NCBI GenBank assembly: GCA_030737875.1
Contig: CM060915.1
Coordinates: 631,472,786-631,536,785, forward strand
Source: Allium sativum
Taxonomy: Eukaryota; Streptophyta; Magnoliopsida; Asparagales; Amaryllidaceae
DNA: 64,000 bases
Direction: 5' to 3'
Within the stretch, counting starts at the first letter, position 1. The number at the start of each line of letters is the position of its first letter. The position numbers and the translations under genes were made by a program. This document shows positions 9,895 to 21,532 of this stretch, piece after piece. The notes under the pieces are model-generated. The model saw only the letters and a program-made list of their open reading frames with translations. It was not told where the DNA came from and ran no database searches.

Positions 9895-11569
9895 ACAAGG
9901 CTCTACTTTTTAACAAAAGCCTCGATCATTTGGATCTTATCATGCCACATTGACAATCCACACCATGCGATCAATAACTATCAATATATAACCTCTGAGC
10001 TCATGCATCTCAGAGAAGAGTGTTAAGCAAGAGAATAAATTCTCTGCCACCAAACAGATATATATTAAATAGAAATCAATTCACATATAATGAAATCCAA
10101 TGTCAAACACACATCTATTTACAAGTCCGTTCTGGGTCTGAACGAAATCGGAGACACCTTATTCCTCGTCTCATATGTCCAATACGGAAGAGAGGTGCTC
10201 GCTTATCCGGACAATCAACAAGTACGTCCATACAACTACCACTTTAACCCTTTACTGGGAGCTACCAATGTCGGGCATCAGTAGTCGTCCATTCGATGTG
10301 AAGATCGCTAGTCTTCAATCACCATCTTCAATATCTTCGATTTAAATCGTCGTACAATTATTTAAATTGAGATTAAACTCGGTATTTTCAAATAATTCTC
10401 GCATATATATAATTTAAATCATTTCATATTGTTAATATTATTTTATAACGATTTATCGCTATTTTTATTTATATAAAAATAGCCCAATTTAATTTAACGA
10501 CGCTTCGGGTCAACAGGCGGCCCTGGCGCTGTTTTTATCCAAATTTGATTTACACATTTCTCGAAACCTAACCGTTGGAATTTAACAAAATTTATATCGT
10601 TGGAAAGATCTTCCCAAAGAGGACCTAATGGATCCAGTTTTGGAAAAAATCCGATGGTTGGATCTTACGGTATAATCGTTTAAAGTTACGATTCTGAAAC
10701 GTGAACTACCACACGCTATTCATTTAATTTTAATTTTAATTTATATATAAAAAATTATATATAAATACAAATCATTCGATGATTCCACTAACGTATTTAA
10801 CACGCCAAACAAAAGAATGTTTTATTTGCATAACATCTCTACATGTTCATAATGTCAGATAAAAATGTATTTTATTAGCACTCATTTCTACATGTTCCTA
10901 ATGGCAAATAAAATGTAATCGATTTACATGACATTTTTGCTAATGACAAATAAAAAGATAATTTTTATATTTTTATTATTTGTATGCAATTTCTATTTTT
11001 AGCATTAACAAATAAAAAGAAATATTTTTATTTGTATATAGTTTCAATGTAACATGACACATAAAAATGTTTTTACTAATTTGCATACAAATTCTAATGT
11101 ATAACTTGACAATAAAAATGATTCCTTAATTTCCATACAAATTCTAATGTATATTTTGATAATAAAAATGATTCTTTAATTTGCATACAAATTCTAATGT
11201 ATATTTTGACAATAAAAATGATTCTTTAATTTGTATACAAACTCTAATGTATAATTTAATAATAAAATGTATCTAATTTGTATACAAACTCAAATGTATA
11301 TTTTGAAAATAAAATTGATTCTTTAATTTGCATACAAATTCTAATGTATATTTTGACAATAAAAATGATTCTTTAATTTACATACAAATTTTAATATATA
11401 TTTTGACAATAAAAATGATTCTTTAATTTGCATACAAATTCTAATGTATATTTTGACAATAAAAATGATTCTTTAATTTGTATAGAAACTCAAATGTATA
11501 ACTTAACAATGAAATGTCTCTTTAATTTGCATACAATTTCTAATGTATAATTTAACAATAAAAATATAT
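9895..11569 (-). repeat. Giant LTR subfamily C fragment, minus strand
   Basis: The reverse complement matches 7563-8720 in order. The inner part (9895-10300) mirrors 8290-8720, 10490-10700 is the hairpin block, and 10790-11080 mirrors 7560-7810. The outer end is a 50-bp minisatellite. The plus-strand copy ends at 9894 immediately before this one begins, so one C-family LTR probably inserted into another in the opposite orientation. The next five bases, ACAAG, are a candidate target duplication whose partner is missing. Confidence 0.7.
11060..11569. repeat. 50-bp minisatellite
   Basis: About nine to ten units with a period of 50 bp; the word AATAAAAATGATTC recurs exactly 50 bp apart at 11111, 11161 and 11211. 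Units contain TTTAATTTGCATACAAATTC followed by TAATGTATATTTTGAC. The same unit, inverted, is found at 45479-45660. It is the subfamily C form of the second repeat zone of giant LTRs. Confidence 0.85.
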
Positions 11570-11930
11570 TGTAGCAACCCGAAAAATCAGAACCAATTTA
11601 AAAGTTTATTTTAAGGAGTTTTGTTGGAAATGTGCCAAAATTTTAAAATTCCATTTTTAAATAATACTTAATGCTATTAAAAAGAGTTGTTTTATAAACG
11701 ACCTCCGTTTTCGACGAAACCATTTTTGTCGGATTCGAAATATCAAATAATTGCTAAGTTTAATTTTCCATAATTTTTGGAATTTATATATGAGCATGGT
11801 AAATTAAAATGTGTTTGATAATTTTTGTTTAATTTAAACGACTGTTAAAAGGGTCATTTTTCAAACGGTCTCCAAATTCGATGAAATTAATTATGTTAGG
11901 ACCGTATCATCAAAATATAGCTAGATTTAT
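11570..11930 (+). repeat. Giant LTR, 5' start, left part of an interrupted copy
   Basis: It starts TGTAGCAACCCGAAAAATCAGAACC and carries the U3 words of the family (CAAACGGTCTCCAAATTCGATG, TTAGGACCGTATCATC) until TTTAT, where the solo LTR 11931-18175 is inserted. It resumes at 18181 in mid-sentence, TTTTCGAGAATTTTGGAGTCCG. Compared with its relatives it seems to have lost part of the U3. Confidence 0.8.
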
Positions 11931-12814
11931 TGTAACAACCCGGAAAATCAGAACCAATTTAAATTTTTTATATTAGTTATTTGAATGAATTTTCAATATT
12001 TAAAATGATTTATTTTAAATAATAATGACAAAAAATTTATTTTGAATAGAATTAGAATGTATAAATTTATTTAAATCAAAGTTAGAATTTAAATATTTAT
12101 TTTAATTATAAAAGGAATTTGAAATGGTGCGCTAGTTTGAAAATTGGATTTCAAATTTCAAATGAATGTACATGATTCAAAATAAACCGGATTTTAGTGA
12201 AACCAGAAATATTTGAATTTGTTTGAAAATATCTTTCCAACGAATCTGAAAAATTGAAATTTCATAGCTGGAATAAAAAGTTATGTCCAGTTGAAAATTC
12301 AGAATAGTTGCTATGGAAATATAACCCTTAAAAGTAAAGATTTTGCAAACGACCTCCGTTTTCGACGAGACCATTTTGTTGGATCCAGAATGTCAAATTA
12401 TTGTTAGATTCCAATTTTCATAATTTTTGGAATCAATATGTGAGCGTGGCGGATTTAAACATGTTTGTTAATTTCTGTTTGAATATAATCGACTGGAAAA
12501 TGACCGTTTTTCAAACGGTCTCCAAATTCGACTAAATTAGTTTTGTTAGGACCGAATCGTCAAAACATAGCCAGATTTATTTTTATGGAATTTTTGGAGT
12601 CCGTATGTGATTGAAATGTAAGTTTAAATTAAATATATATTGATTTATATTGTAATTTAAATGAAAACAGATCGTAACAGCCGAATTGGGTTACGAAACA
12701 TATCCCATTGTGTTCGGAATGAGGGTAATTAGCTGGAGGCGACAGTCGTTGGGTTTGATTTGGATTTCGTAATAATTCTAGCTTTCGAAACGAATTAAAT
12801 AAAATAAATAAAAT

Positions 12815-12821
12815 TATAAAT
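12815..12821 (+). promoter_or_regulatory. TATA box of solo giant LTR
   Basis: TATAAAT followed by ATCCCATTGG, then an abrupt change from AT-rich to GC-rich sequence. The equivalent boxes are 18430-18437, 47247-47264 (two) and 26475-26481 on the plus strand and 6673-6681 on the minus strand. The position, about 0.9 kb into the LTR, is the same in each. Confidence 0.55.
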
Positions 12822-12844
12822 ATCCCATTGGCCGATCAAAACCC

Positions 12845-13200
12845 TTTTTAAATTTCCTCTCGTGGTCAACGCCCAACGCTCCTCAATCAAAGGCGGAAAA
12901 AGCTTCCGATTTCAATCCAAAATCCCGATCAATCCAAGTGAAATTAGGCCCTAGCTCTTCGGGGAACTTTGTAGAGGACCCTCCGAGCTTCAAATCCATG
13001 TGTGCTTCATCGATTTTCATTGAGAAATTTTCTCGAACCACCCAGCTGAAGTCTCGCCGTTCAGGGGCTAATTCCGCCGCCATCACTGGAGCAAGTTCGC
13101 CGCTGCCAGTACGGGTGGTGGGGCTCTCCGAGGCCATCCAGGTGGCAGCGCCCGATCGACGCCAAGCTTCATGGATTTGGCGCAAAAAGATACCCTAATT
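12845..13200 (+). other. GC-rich leader cassette of solo LTR
   Basis: GC-rich and open in both directions (86 codons on plus at 12938-13198, 100 codons on minus at 12883-13185), with no recognised domain. It follows the TATA box by about 30 bases. It does not resemble the cassettes at 26530, 47285, 57545 or 62560, although the flanks do. Confidence 0.5.
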
Positions 13201-14524
13201 TCGAACAGTAGTGTTGAAACATGGCTGTGATTAACTATGGAGGAAGAATGTTAATTTTATTTTAATTAATTATTTAATTAATTACATTGTTATTTACCTA
13301 ATGTATTTGATGCTGTAACTTTCTCATACGAGGTCCAAATCACGCGAAACTTGGATCCGTTGCGATCGTGGAGCCGAGAGCTTCGCAACAAAACTGACAT
13401 GGTCTAATTTGGAGCAAATCATAATTTAAGGAAAATTCAAATCAGAACTGTACAGAATTCAGAAATTAAAACTGATGGAGTGGAAACCCAGTGTGAGAAC
13501 TCCTCACTATAATTTTCTTTATGCAGTCATTTATTTTATAACTGCATATATGAATTGCTCCCCGTCGTCCACGCACCATGGACAACTTGTTTGTTTGATT
13601 GTATTGTGTTGTTGTGATTGATTGTGATGTGGAATGGAATGTAAAATATTCATGTGTGGAATAAAATATTTTATCATTAAAAGTATAATTTTTAACGTAT
13701 AATGAATAAAATAAATATTCATTTACAAATCAAACGATTTGTTCATGTACACTCATTTTACCGATATAGATTGGGACGATATATTTTACACATCGCCCAA
13801 CTACACAAATAAAATCTGTATTTGTTGATTGAAACCCCACACGGGTATTGGGAAGATATTTGAGGTACACTAATCCCAATTGTTTAGTTGTATATTAATC
13901 GATTGGTTGATAGACTGTTGTAAGCGTTAAATATTTATATTTAATGCTTATGCAATGTAGAATGCACTCTGGATGATGGTTGATTATTTATCATTGTTGT
14001 TCTATACATGGGTTGTATGAAATCCATATAAATAACATTATATCGTAATTGACTGTGTCTGATTCCAGTTCAGAAAGAATGAATATTTTAAAATAACGAA
14101 TATTTTAAAATAATGAATATTTTAAAATAATATTCAGTAAAAGATCTAAATCTAATTTTGATGTCCGATTTGAGATGGACACGAATATATTTAGATATAT
14201 AAAGTTGTGTTGATTAGATTAACGACACTTTGGACATGAATGATAATTATATCAATTTTATTCATTTTTATAATATATATCGAAAAGGAAATGATTTCAA
14301 AATATAATGTTTTGAAATATTATCATTTATATATTAATGATATGGAATATTCAATTTTGATTTGAAATTGAATATGAAGTTGAAATCGTTTTGAAAACAA
14401 ATTTAAAACGATTTATAAAATATGTTTTAAATGGAAATCAACGAAATATATATATATATATAATATATTTATATATATGTATAATGGCCTAAATAGAACG
14501 CGTCGCGCCGCGCCGCGGGAGTTC

Positions 14525-14750
14525 GTGAATTTCGTCCATTGACTTCGAATGGACATTATGGAAGATTCGACCGTCGGATTCTCCCAAAACCAGAACCTTG
14601 GGTTTGTATCGAAAAGGGCTTTCCAACGAACATAAGAGATTTGAAATCTAATGGTTGGATTTGGAATCATGACCAAATCAAATTTGGAAAAGGTCGCTGT
14701 AAGTGCAGTTTGATGACCTTTTATGGAAATCAACTGTACGGGCCTTGATA
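14525..14750 (+). other. Conserved hairpin block in solo LTR
   Basis: It contains, in order, CATT/AATG around GACTTCG, the dyad TCGACCGTCGGA, GGATTTGGA followed by ACCAAATC with AAATTTGG just beyond, and GTGCAGTTTGAT paired with ATCAACTGTAC. The same block is in every giant LTR that reaches this point: 4648-4870, 28590-28810, 35480-35700, 50220-50445, 54890-55110 and 60523-60740. Confidence 0.55.
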
Positions 14751-15139
14751 AAATTATTAAAAATATCAATAATTTATGTAAAATAATAATAAATGATTTG
14801 GAAAGAACGGGAATGAAAAGTTCCATAATTTAAAAGATAAAAATATATTTTTATCGAAATGAACTAGTTTTGAACTAGAATTATAATCCAATATTTTTTT
14901 AAAATAAATAAATTGGATTTGAAATGGTTTTAAAAATAACCAGAATTTCCAATATATGAATTGGAATGGATTAGAATCGAAATTATCTTTGGAATATTTC
15001 GATATTGGATTCCGTGATTATACAGATATTGTGGAGGAATTTGGAAGATATATATATCGTTATTCCTAATACGATATTTGTTGATTTCAGAATTTGATAT
15101 TGAATATAAGCCAATATATTTTCTATTCATATCCTTGTA

Positions 15140-16065
15140 TTTAATATCAAATTGGGTTTTGGGCTTGTCATGAACTGTATTTTAAATGACACTGTTCTTA
15201 AACCCTGTTGAGATATAAATCATTTAATTAAGATTTGAAGAAGTTTACCAATTAATTAATATTTAATTGGAATTGAATTGAAATTTGTTTTTGGGTTTAT
15301 CGTGAATGGTGTTTTAAATAACACTTATTCTTTAACCCGATTAACAATGGAATGAGATTCTGGGTTTGTCGTGAATGGTATCTTTAATATTACTGTTCTT
15401 AAAGCCAATGGAGTTAAGAAAATTAGAAACTAACTGGATATTAGCTAAATTAAATGGTTTCCTGGGTAGTGATCTGATGTTGGTTTCGGCCTTCGATATT
15501 ATTACTTAGGGAATTGTTCTCTTACTAATTTACGGTTAGAGACTGATGGGATGGGGTCTTCAGTAACACTATTATTAAACCCCGTGTGAAAAGAATAAAT
15601 ATTTTAATCAGGATGTAGAGAAGAATTACCAATTAATTAACATTTAATTGGATATGAAATGGAATGTGAATTGGGTTTATTATGAACTGTGTTTCTAACG
15701 ACATTCATTCTTTAACCCGATTTATCGTGAAATGTGATTTGGAATTTATAAATCTTTTAATTAAGATTTAGTGGAATTTTCCAAAGTAAAGTTTTCCAAT
15801 TTAACAAAATAAATTGGAATGGAATGGAATCCGATTTGGGAATAATCGAAGTGAACTTCTGTGGAGGAAGACTATTACTATATATGGAATTTAAGAGGTT
15901 TTGCCGTTATTCCATTTATATTATCGGTTGGATATGGAAGTTTATATCGATTATATATATTAATCAATTTTCCGTGAAGATTCCATAATTAATGGAATGT
16001 GATTTTGGATTTATGGTGAACTGTGTTTTAAATGACATTAGTTCTTTAACCCAGTTAAAGATAAG
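15140..16065 (+). repeat. Repeated 46-nt hairpin motif
   Basis: Six degenerate copies of a motif that begins TGGGTTTGTCGTGAA, continues with TGTTTTAAATGACA and ends TTCTTTAACCC. They lie near 15150, 15290, 15360, 15545, 15680 and 16005. Each can fold with GGGTT pairing to AACCC and an inner GAACAGTGTT pairing to AACACTTGTTC. Copies are 70 to 330 bp apart, separated by AATTAATTTAATTGGA-rich spacers. The complete element carries two copies per LTR (29224-29344). Confidence 0.6.
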
Positions 16066-18429
16066 ATTAATTTCTTACCTTTGAAAAAAATCATTAAGTA
16101 ACGATTTTTAGAGATTAAAACTGAATTAGAGTTTTAATGAATATTTAACTAGATTGAAATGTGGATCTGATAACTAAAATTATCAAATTCAAGAAATGAA
16201 CGAGAATGGAGTACCACCAGTTTTGCTCCAAGCGATAGTGAAATCTTTAATTAGATTTGAACGTGAAATGGTAATTAATTTTACCGATAACACCATGGTG
16301 TTAAATATGAAGTATTACCAGTTTTACTTCATGGGATGAATAGGTTGGGAATGGGAAATTAAACAAATGATTACTTCGGTAAGGTTTGCTAATCCCGACT
16401 AGTTTGGATAAACCATATTTTGGTTTGAATTGATATCCAAAGGAAGATTAAAGAATAAATTTAAAGAATTTATCTATGATAAAATTAATGGGAACCTTTC
16501 CCAAAGGATATGAATATATAAGTAAAGGAATATTCAGAATTGGAATAAGGCATATGTTGTGTTTTTATAGCATTTGTTTATAATTTACGCGAGTTATTTG
16601 GAAAGACCGGGTTTATCCCATTCTGAATAACTGAATCGGCGATAAGTCGATGATGAAGACGGTGGTTGAAGACCGGATGCCTTCACATCGTTTGGATGAT
16701 TATTGATTTCTTGATTGGGCTGTACACCCAAGACAAGGTAATAAGTGGTGATTGTCCAGACGTACTTGGAGATCGACCGGATATGCGAGGACCTCTCTTC
16801 TGTATTGGACATATGGGATGAGGAATAAGGTGCCTCCATTTTTGTTCAGACCCAGAACGAACTTGTAAATGGATGCGTGTCTGACATCGGATTTCATCCA
16901 TTGTGATTGATAGATATTAGTTGCATAGCGTGAATTGCTTGTGTGGCATGCTGAGACGCAAAGGATCAAGGCTTCTATTGAAAAGCAAAGTCTTGTTGTT
17001 GATGATCAAAGCACGACTTTAATGTAGCATAGCTTTTTGTATAGCGTTGATTCGCGAGCCTCACACCCCGTTGTAAACCAGAAATGGGAGAGGACATCAG
17101 GGAGGACATGCGTTTTCTTCTAGGTAGGAGTGGTGTCTGGGTTTTGCATGCCCAGACGTTTTGCTTACGTGAATGATGGATAGCGAGGCGCCTCGGATAT
17201 ATTGGCATTGCAGGGCCGATGGATGGTATGGTCTTTATATATACCAGATTGACGCCCCATAGAGCGGGGAAACGTAATGGTCTGGCATTTTAATCCACAT
17301 CGAGTGGACCGGCCCTAACGATCCAAGGGTTGATGCATTCTGATCCTGAGACGCGGGCTAGAGCGTCCCGAAGCGGTAAGGACGATCCCTTGCCTTGATT
17401 CACAGACGGAAGTCCGACTTCCAATATGTGACATTTCGGTTTTATTTGTAGAGCCAAGTATGGCGACATAGTGGGATGGGGCACTATGCCGTCTATGATT
17501 GATACATTTATATTTGAAGTTGTTTTCATACACTTTACACTATAATAGTATCAAAATGATTTGCTGTAAATGTACCAAGCATGTTTGGCTATTATAAGGT
17601 AAAACTCTATCCTCTGGCTTGCGTTGCATTGTGTGATGGGACCTGAGTCTTATAATAGCTTCATTTTTCCAAAAAGCATTGTGCTGTTTATTTTATGCAC
17701 TGGTATTCTTGGAAGGAAACCCATTCCGTGTTATAGGCGTCGTCTCTTGATTTACTTTATTTTTAAAGTAAAGATTTAATAATTGTTTGAGTTCTCACAC
17801 TAGTCACATGACTGACCTGGAGTTTATTGTTTTAACCTAAACTCTGGGTGCCCTTATTTTCCACACGGGCAGCTAGTTGTTTTGATTTTGTAGATTTATA
17901 TTCATAGGATCCTGGTTTACAGCTAGAATGATATTCGGAAAGCTCTATATCCGTTTATCTCTTTCAGTTGTGTTTTGTATTATTTTCCGCTACATTGAAA
18001 ATTGTAAATCTCTGATATTTATCAAATGTATATTATTTATCCATACTCTGTATATTCTTATATTCTGATGGAATTGTTGTAATAAGAAATGAAATGTTCT
18101 TCTAATTGTGTCATGATTTGTCGTGTTCTCAACTCAATCCGGGCTTTCCTTTACAGGAAAGTTCGGGTCGTTTCATTTATTTTTCGAGAATTTTGGAGTC
18201 CGTACGTGGTCCCGGTGAATTAAAATGTACGACCGAATTAAATAAATAAATGAATTATATTTTAAGTTAAAGAAAAAAAGATGTAAACGATCGAATACGC
18301 TGACGGGACCTAGCCCATTGTGTCTGGAACGGGGGCATTTGGCTAGGAACAACTCTCGTTGGGCTGAATTTGGAGCTATTAAGGATTAATTGGTTTATTT
18401 GCAAAACTAGAAATTAAATATTATATTAT

Positions 18430-18437
18430 TATAAATA
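18430..18437 (+). promoter_or_regulatory. TATA box of interrupted giant LTR
   Basis: TATAAATA followed within 20 bases by AAAACCCTAATA and then by GC-rich sequence (GTAGCCGCCGCCATCC), the same layout as in other giant LTRs. Confidence 0.5.
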
Positions 18438-18459
18438 TACATTAACAAAACCCTAATAC

Positions 18460-18830
18460 ACTATATTGTAGCCGCCGCCATCCTTATGTTCATGGCCAGA
18501 AATGAACGAACCTTCCTCCACTGATTTCTTTCGATCCACTCTATAAAATTCCCTCATCTTTTTTAATTTACTGTAGAGAACTTCATAAGCTTCAATTTCA
18601 TACGGAGTTGATCAAAAGTCGTGATGTATTGGGATCGAATTTGCAACCCGAAGTCAGCGAGTTTGCATCGCCCCACACCCCCATAATCTGATCAAGCGCA
18701 GCTGCATGGGGTCCACCCTGGGTGCCTCCCGCTCCCCTTCGACACTGTGGTCTCGGATCGTCGCAGAACCGCGTGATTGGATCAGAAACTGTAAACCAAG
18801 AATTGAACAAAAGTTGAAAACTCACGGCCA
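18460..18830 (+). other. GC-rich leader cassette of interrupted LTR
   Basis: Moderately GC-rich with a 77-codon minus-strand frame (18598-18831) of no known similarity. Its sequence differs from the other cassettes while its position relative to the TATA box is the same. It ends as the sequence returns to AT-rich near 18840. Confidence 0.45.
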
Positions 18831-19265
18831 TGTTTCAGAAGGAAGAAGAAGAAGGTTATTTTCTATTTAAATTAATTAATTAATTAATTAAATTATTACT
18901 TACGGAAATAAATTCATATCTTACTCAAACGAATTTAGAATTGGACGATTTCAGGACCGTTGAGATAGTGAATCCGAGATCTACATTTCAGGACTGACTA
19001 GAATGAATCCAGAGCAAATTGGATTTTGGGCAAAATGCAATTATGAGTAATATAGAATTTGAAGTACAGTGAGAATTCTAAATTTTATAATTAAAATTAA
19101 TTAATTATGATTGTGATTTTTCTTCCAATCCGCTATTAAATTTTATTTGATGTTATACGTGATTTGATCTGGGATTGATGATTGATGTTGTTATATAGAT
19201 CTGCTAATTTGATGATTATTGTATTGTCAAAATAATTGAAAACAAATATATCATTTTTGTTATAA

Positions 19266-20136
19266 CTTCCTCTTTGGAAACCACGTGCCCAAGGAACCTA
19301 ACTTCCTCTCTCCAGAAATAGCATTTGGAGAATTTGGATTTCAGCTGATGTGCACGGAGAGTATCCATGACTTCCTTTAGATGCTGAGCATGCTCTTCCT
19401 CATTCTTTGAGAAGATCAAAATATCGTCTACGAAGACCACCACAAACTTATTGAGGAACTCTCGGAACACCCTGCTCATTAAATCAACGAAGTAAGCGGG
19501 TGCATTTGTCAGGCCGAAGGGCATGACAAGCCACTCGAAGAAACCATCTGGTGTTCTGAACGCGGTCTTATCAATGCTGTCTTCAGCCACCCTTAGCTGA
19601 TGAAACCCGGTAGCCAAATCAAATTGGGAGAAAACCAATGCATCTACAAGCTGATTGAACAAATCATCTATTCTTGGGAGTGGGTGCCTATTCCTCTTGG
19701 TCAGCTTGTTTAGCTCCCTATAATCAACACACAGGCGAAGCGAACCATCTGCTTTAGTTGCGAACACTACTGGAGCACCCCATTCAGAAATACTCCGTCT
19801 TATGAACCCCTTTTCAAGCAGCTCTTTGATTTTCTTGCTGAGCTTCTTTCTTTCCCTTGGGGCCATGTGTTTAACGGGTAAAGCAACAGGTTTGGCGTTG
19901 TCCACGAGATATATGCGGAAATCTATCTCCCGCTTCAGAGGTAAACCCTTTACCTCTTCAAACACATCCGAGTATTCATGGACTACCCTTACAGACTGCA
20001 AGTTCTTAACAGATGCATCAAGAGATTCTAGATAACTAAGCATAACGGAGTTCATGAGATTACAAGAAATTTCGAGAGTGTTATCGAGGGAGTTAGAGTC
20101 GAACCACTCTCTTTTCGCAATCGAGGACGGCACCAT
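19266..20136 (-). pseudogene. Reverse transcriptase, C-terminally truncated (copy 2)
   Basis: An open frame of 306 codons (19216-20136); the last 16 or so residues are foreign sequence beyond the junction. Visible motifs are [71 protein letters not shown], and the catalytic [12 protein letters not shown]. It ends after [10 protein letters not shown]. Reverse transcriptase copies element RNA into DNA; the thumb, RNase H and integrase are gone. The frame differs from the protease frame upstream, so at least one indel separates them. The same region in copy 1 is 39744-40793. Confidence 0.93.
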
Positions 20137-20395
20137 TACTGGATAGCCAGTCCATGCCTAGAATCAACCCATAGCCTGTGAAGCCCAAAACAAAGCCCAA
20201 AACCATTGACAAATAAGCTGAGCCCCCAATTGGATTTGGAACAACCAAGGGATCCTCTACTATGCTGGTGTCTAGGTGCAGAGATTCTGCTAAGGCAGTA
20301 GATAGAAAAGAGTGTGATGCGCCAGAATCAAATAGTGTACGCACAAGATGATAAAATAGATAGACTAAACTTTCGACAGAAATATTTCTACCTCA
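20093..20395 (-). pseudogene. Retrotransposon aspartic protease region (copy 2)
   Basis: An 83-codon frame (20093-20344) contains the catalytic motif LFDSGASHSF near residue 5 and a downstream ILGMDWL, the usual pair for Ty3/Gypsy proteases that process Gag-Pol. It is in the same frame as gag but separated from it by a TGA at 20396-20398. Compared with copy 1 it has lost about 50 bp between SAYLSMV and FVLGF. It overlaps the reverse-transcriptase frame by a few dozen bases. Confidence 0.82.
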
Positions 20396-21399
20396 TTCTT
20401 GCGGAGGTGTCGTGAGAGCGTGAACTTGTCCTCCAGGAGAAGGTCCAGCTCCCTGCCCTTGCTTCCTTGGGCAGGCCCTAGCCATGTGTCATGTCTCATC
20501 ACAGTGGAAACATCCACCAATCTTCCTTTTCTTCTTCTTGCAGTCTTTGATCAGATGTCCGGGAATGCCATAGAAATTACACTTTCTCTTTTCACGGGGT
20601 TTGTTGTTCTTCCCGCCTTTCTTTGAATTAGCCTTCTTGTTCTGCGACCCCTCTCCCTTCTTATCTTGAGGCACTTCTGCTTTTGCCTCTTTTTTGCCCT
20701 TGTCTTCCTCATGTAAGAGTGCCATGTCTAAGTAGCTCCCATAGATATATGGGTCATAGCCAAGCTGTGAAGTGGCTCATTCAATCCTTTGACAAAACGG
20801 AGAGCCTTCTTATGAGGAGTATTCACTAAGTCCAGTCCAAATCGGGCCAGTTAATTGAATTGATTGGTGTACTCCTTGACCGTCATACTTCCTTGCTAAA
20901 GAGATAAGAACTTTTCCAGCTGTAAACTTCGTTCAGCTTGTGAGAGGAATCTCATCTCAAACCTTATTCTGAAATCCATCCATGTTTCAACTGGTCTTCC
21001 AGCGTTAGTGACTTCCCACCCATAGGAAGCTTCATCATTAAGCAACCATACAACCAACTGTACCTTCTGCCTATCGTCCACCTCGAAGATAACAAACAGA
21101 TCCTCAGTTTCTTTGAGCCAGTTCCTTGCTTCTACGAATGATTCAATTCCCTCCAAATCCTTTCCAGCCTTGGCCCTAAAGTCTCAACAAATCTTTGAGA
21201 AAGCATTTGCACGAGGAGGAGGAGGAGGAACTGCTGCAGCTATGGGAGGAATATCTGCTGGGCCTACGTCGTTGGCCCTAGCCTCTAAGTACCTCCTGAA
21301 CCAGCCAGGTATCGGTACACCCTTTGGAAGGTTAAGATTCGCAGACATACTGAAACGAAAAAGAAAAGATTCAAAACGAAGGATAGAAAGATAGTGCAT
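20396..21399 (-). pseudogene. gag pseudogene (copy 2)
   Basis: Copy of the 368-codon gag at 41267-42373, broken into pieces at 21184-21399, 20896-21156 and 20489-20725. Stops replace an arginine codon just after AFSKIC and a lysine codon after KFLSL, and a deletion of about 14 bp near 20727 shifts the frame. It keeps the capsid-like part (WLKETEDLFVIF, WMDFRIRFEMRF), a lysine-rich stretch and zinc-knuckle remains. The first knuckle reads CNFYG, losing a cysteine, while the second starts CFHCDET and then meets a stop. Gag forms the particle and packages RNA; this copy cannot. Confidence 0.88.
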
Positions 21400-21520
21400 A
21401 TGGATTTGGGGATTGTGCCCTTTTAAATTTAAAACAACACTTTTTCTTGTAAAATTCTTCTTTATATTTCCTTTTTGAAAAATAGTTTTGAAAAACTCTT
21501 ATCTAATCTAGTAAACCTTT

Positions 21521-21532
21521 GCTCTAATACCA
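21521..21532 (-). other. Primer-binding site, initiator-Met tRNA (copy 2)
   Basis: Minus-strand TGGTATTAGAGC, one mismatch from the standard TGGTATCAGAGC complementary to the 3' end of plant initiator methionine tRNA, three bases after the LTR end at 21536. Confidence 0.75.

Larger units (their letters stand above)
11931..18175 (+). mobile_element. Solo giant LTR, 6245 bp, target duplication TTTAT
   Basis: It begins TGTAACAACCCGGAAAATCAGAACC and ends GGAAAGTTCGGGTCGTTTCA, both matching the complete element's LTR ends. TTTAT stands on both sides (11926-11930 and 18176-18180), and no primer site or internal region follows, so it is a solo LTR left by LTR-LTR recombination. In order it has a duplicated U3 block (12330-12560), TATAAAT at 12815, a cassette (12845-13200), GTGAGAACTCCTCAC (13493-13507), ATTTTAAAATAA repeats (14080-14135), the hairpin block (14525-14750), the repeated 46-nt hairpin motif (15140-16065) and the conserved tail (16600-18175). 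Confidence 0.92.
18181..19265 (+). repeat. Giant LTR, right part of interrupted copy, truncated
   Basis: It continues the LTR begun at 11570 after the second TTTAT. It holds the end of U3, TATAAATA at 18430-18437, AAAACCCTAATA, its own GC-rich cassette (18460-18830), an AATT-rich spacer (18860-18890) and a decayed palindrome GTGAGAATTCT at 19069. It stops near 19265 where reverse-transcriptase sequence of the chromovirus begins without an LTR boundary. That points to a deletion or illegitimate-recombination junction. Confidence 0.72.

Noticed and set aside
11060..11569. Possible CRISPR array because of regular 50-bp spacing.
   Set aside because: Whole units repeat, with no unique spacers, and the context is a plant retrotransposon.
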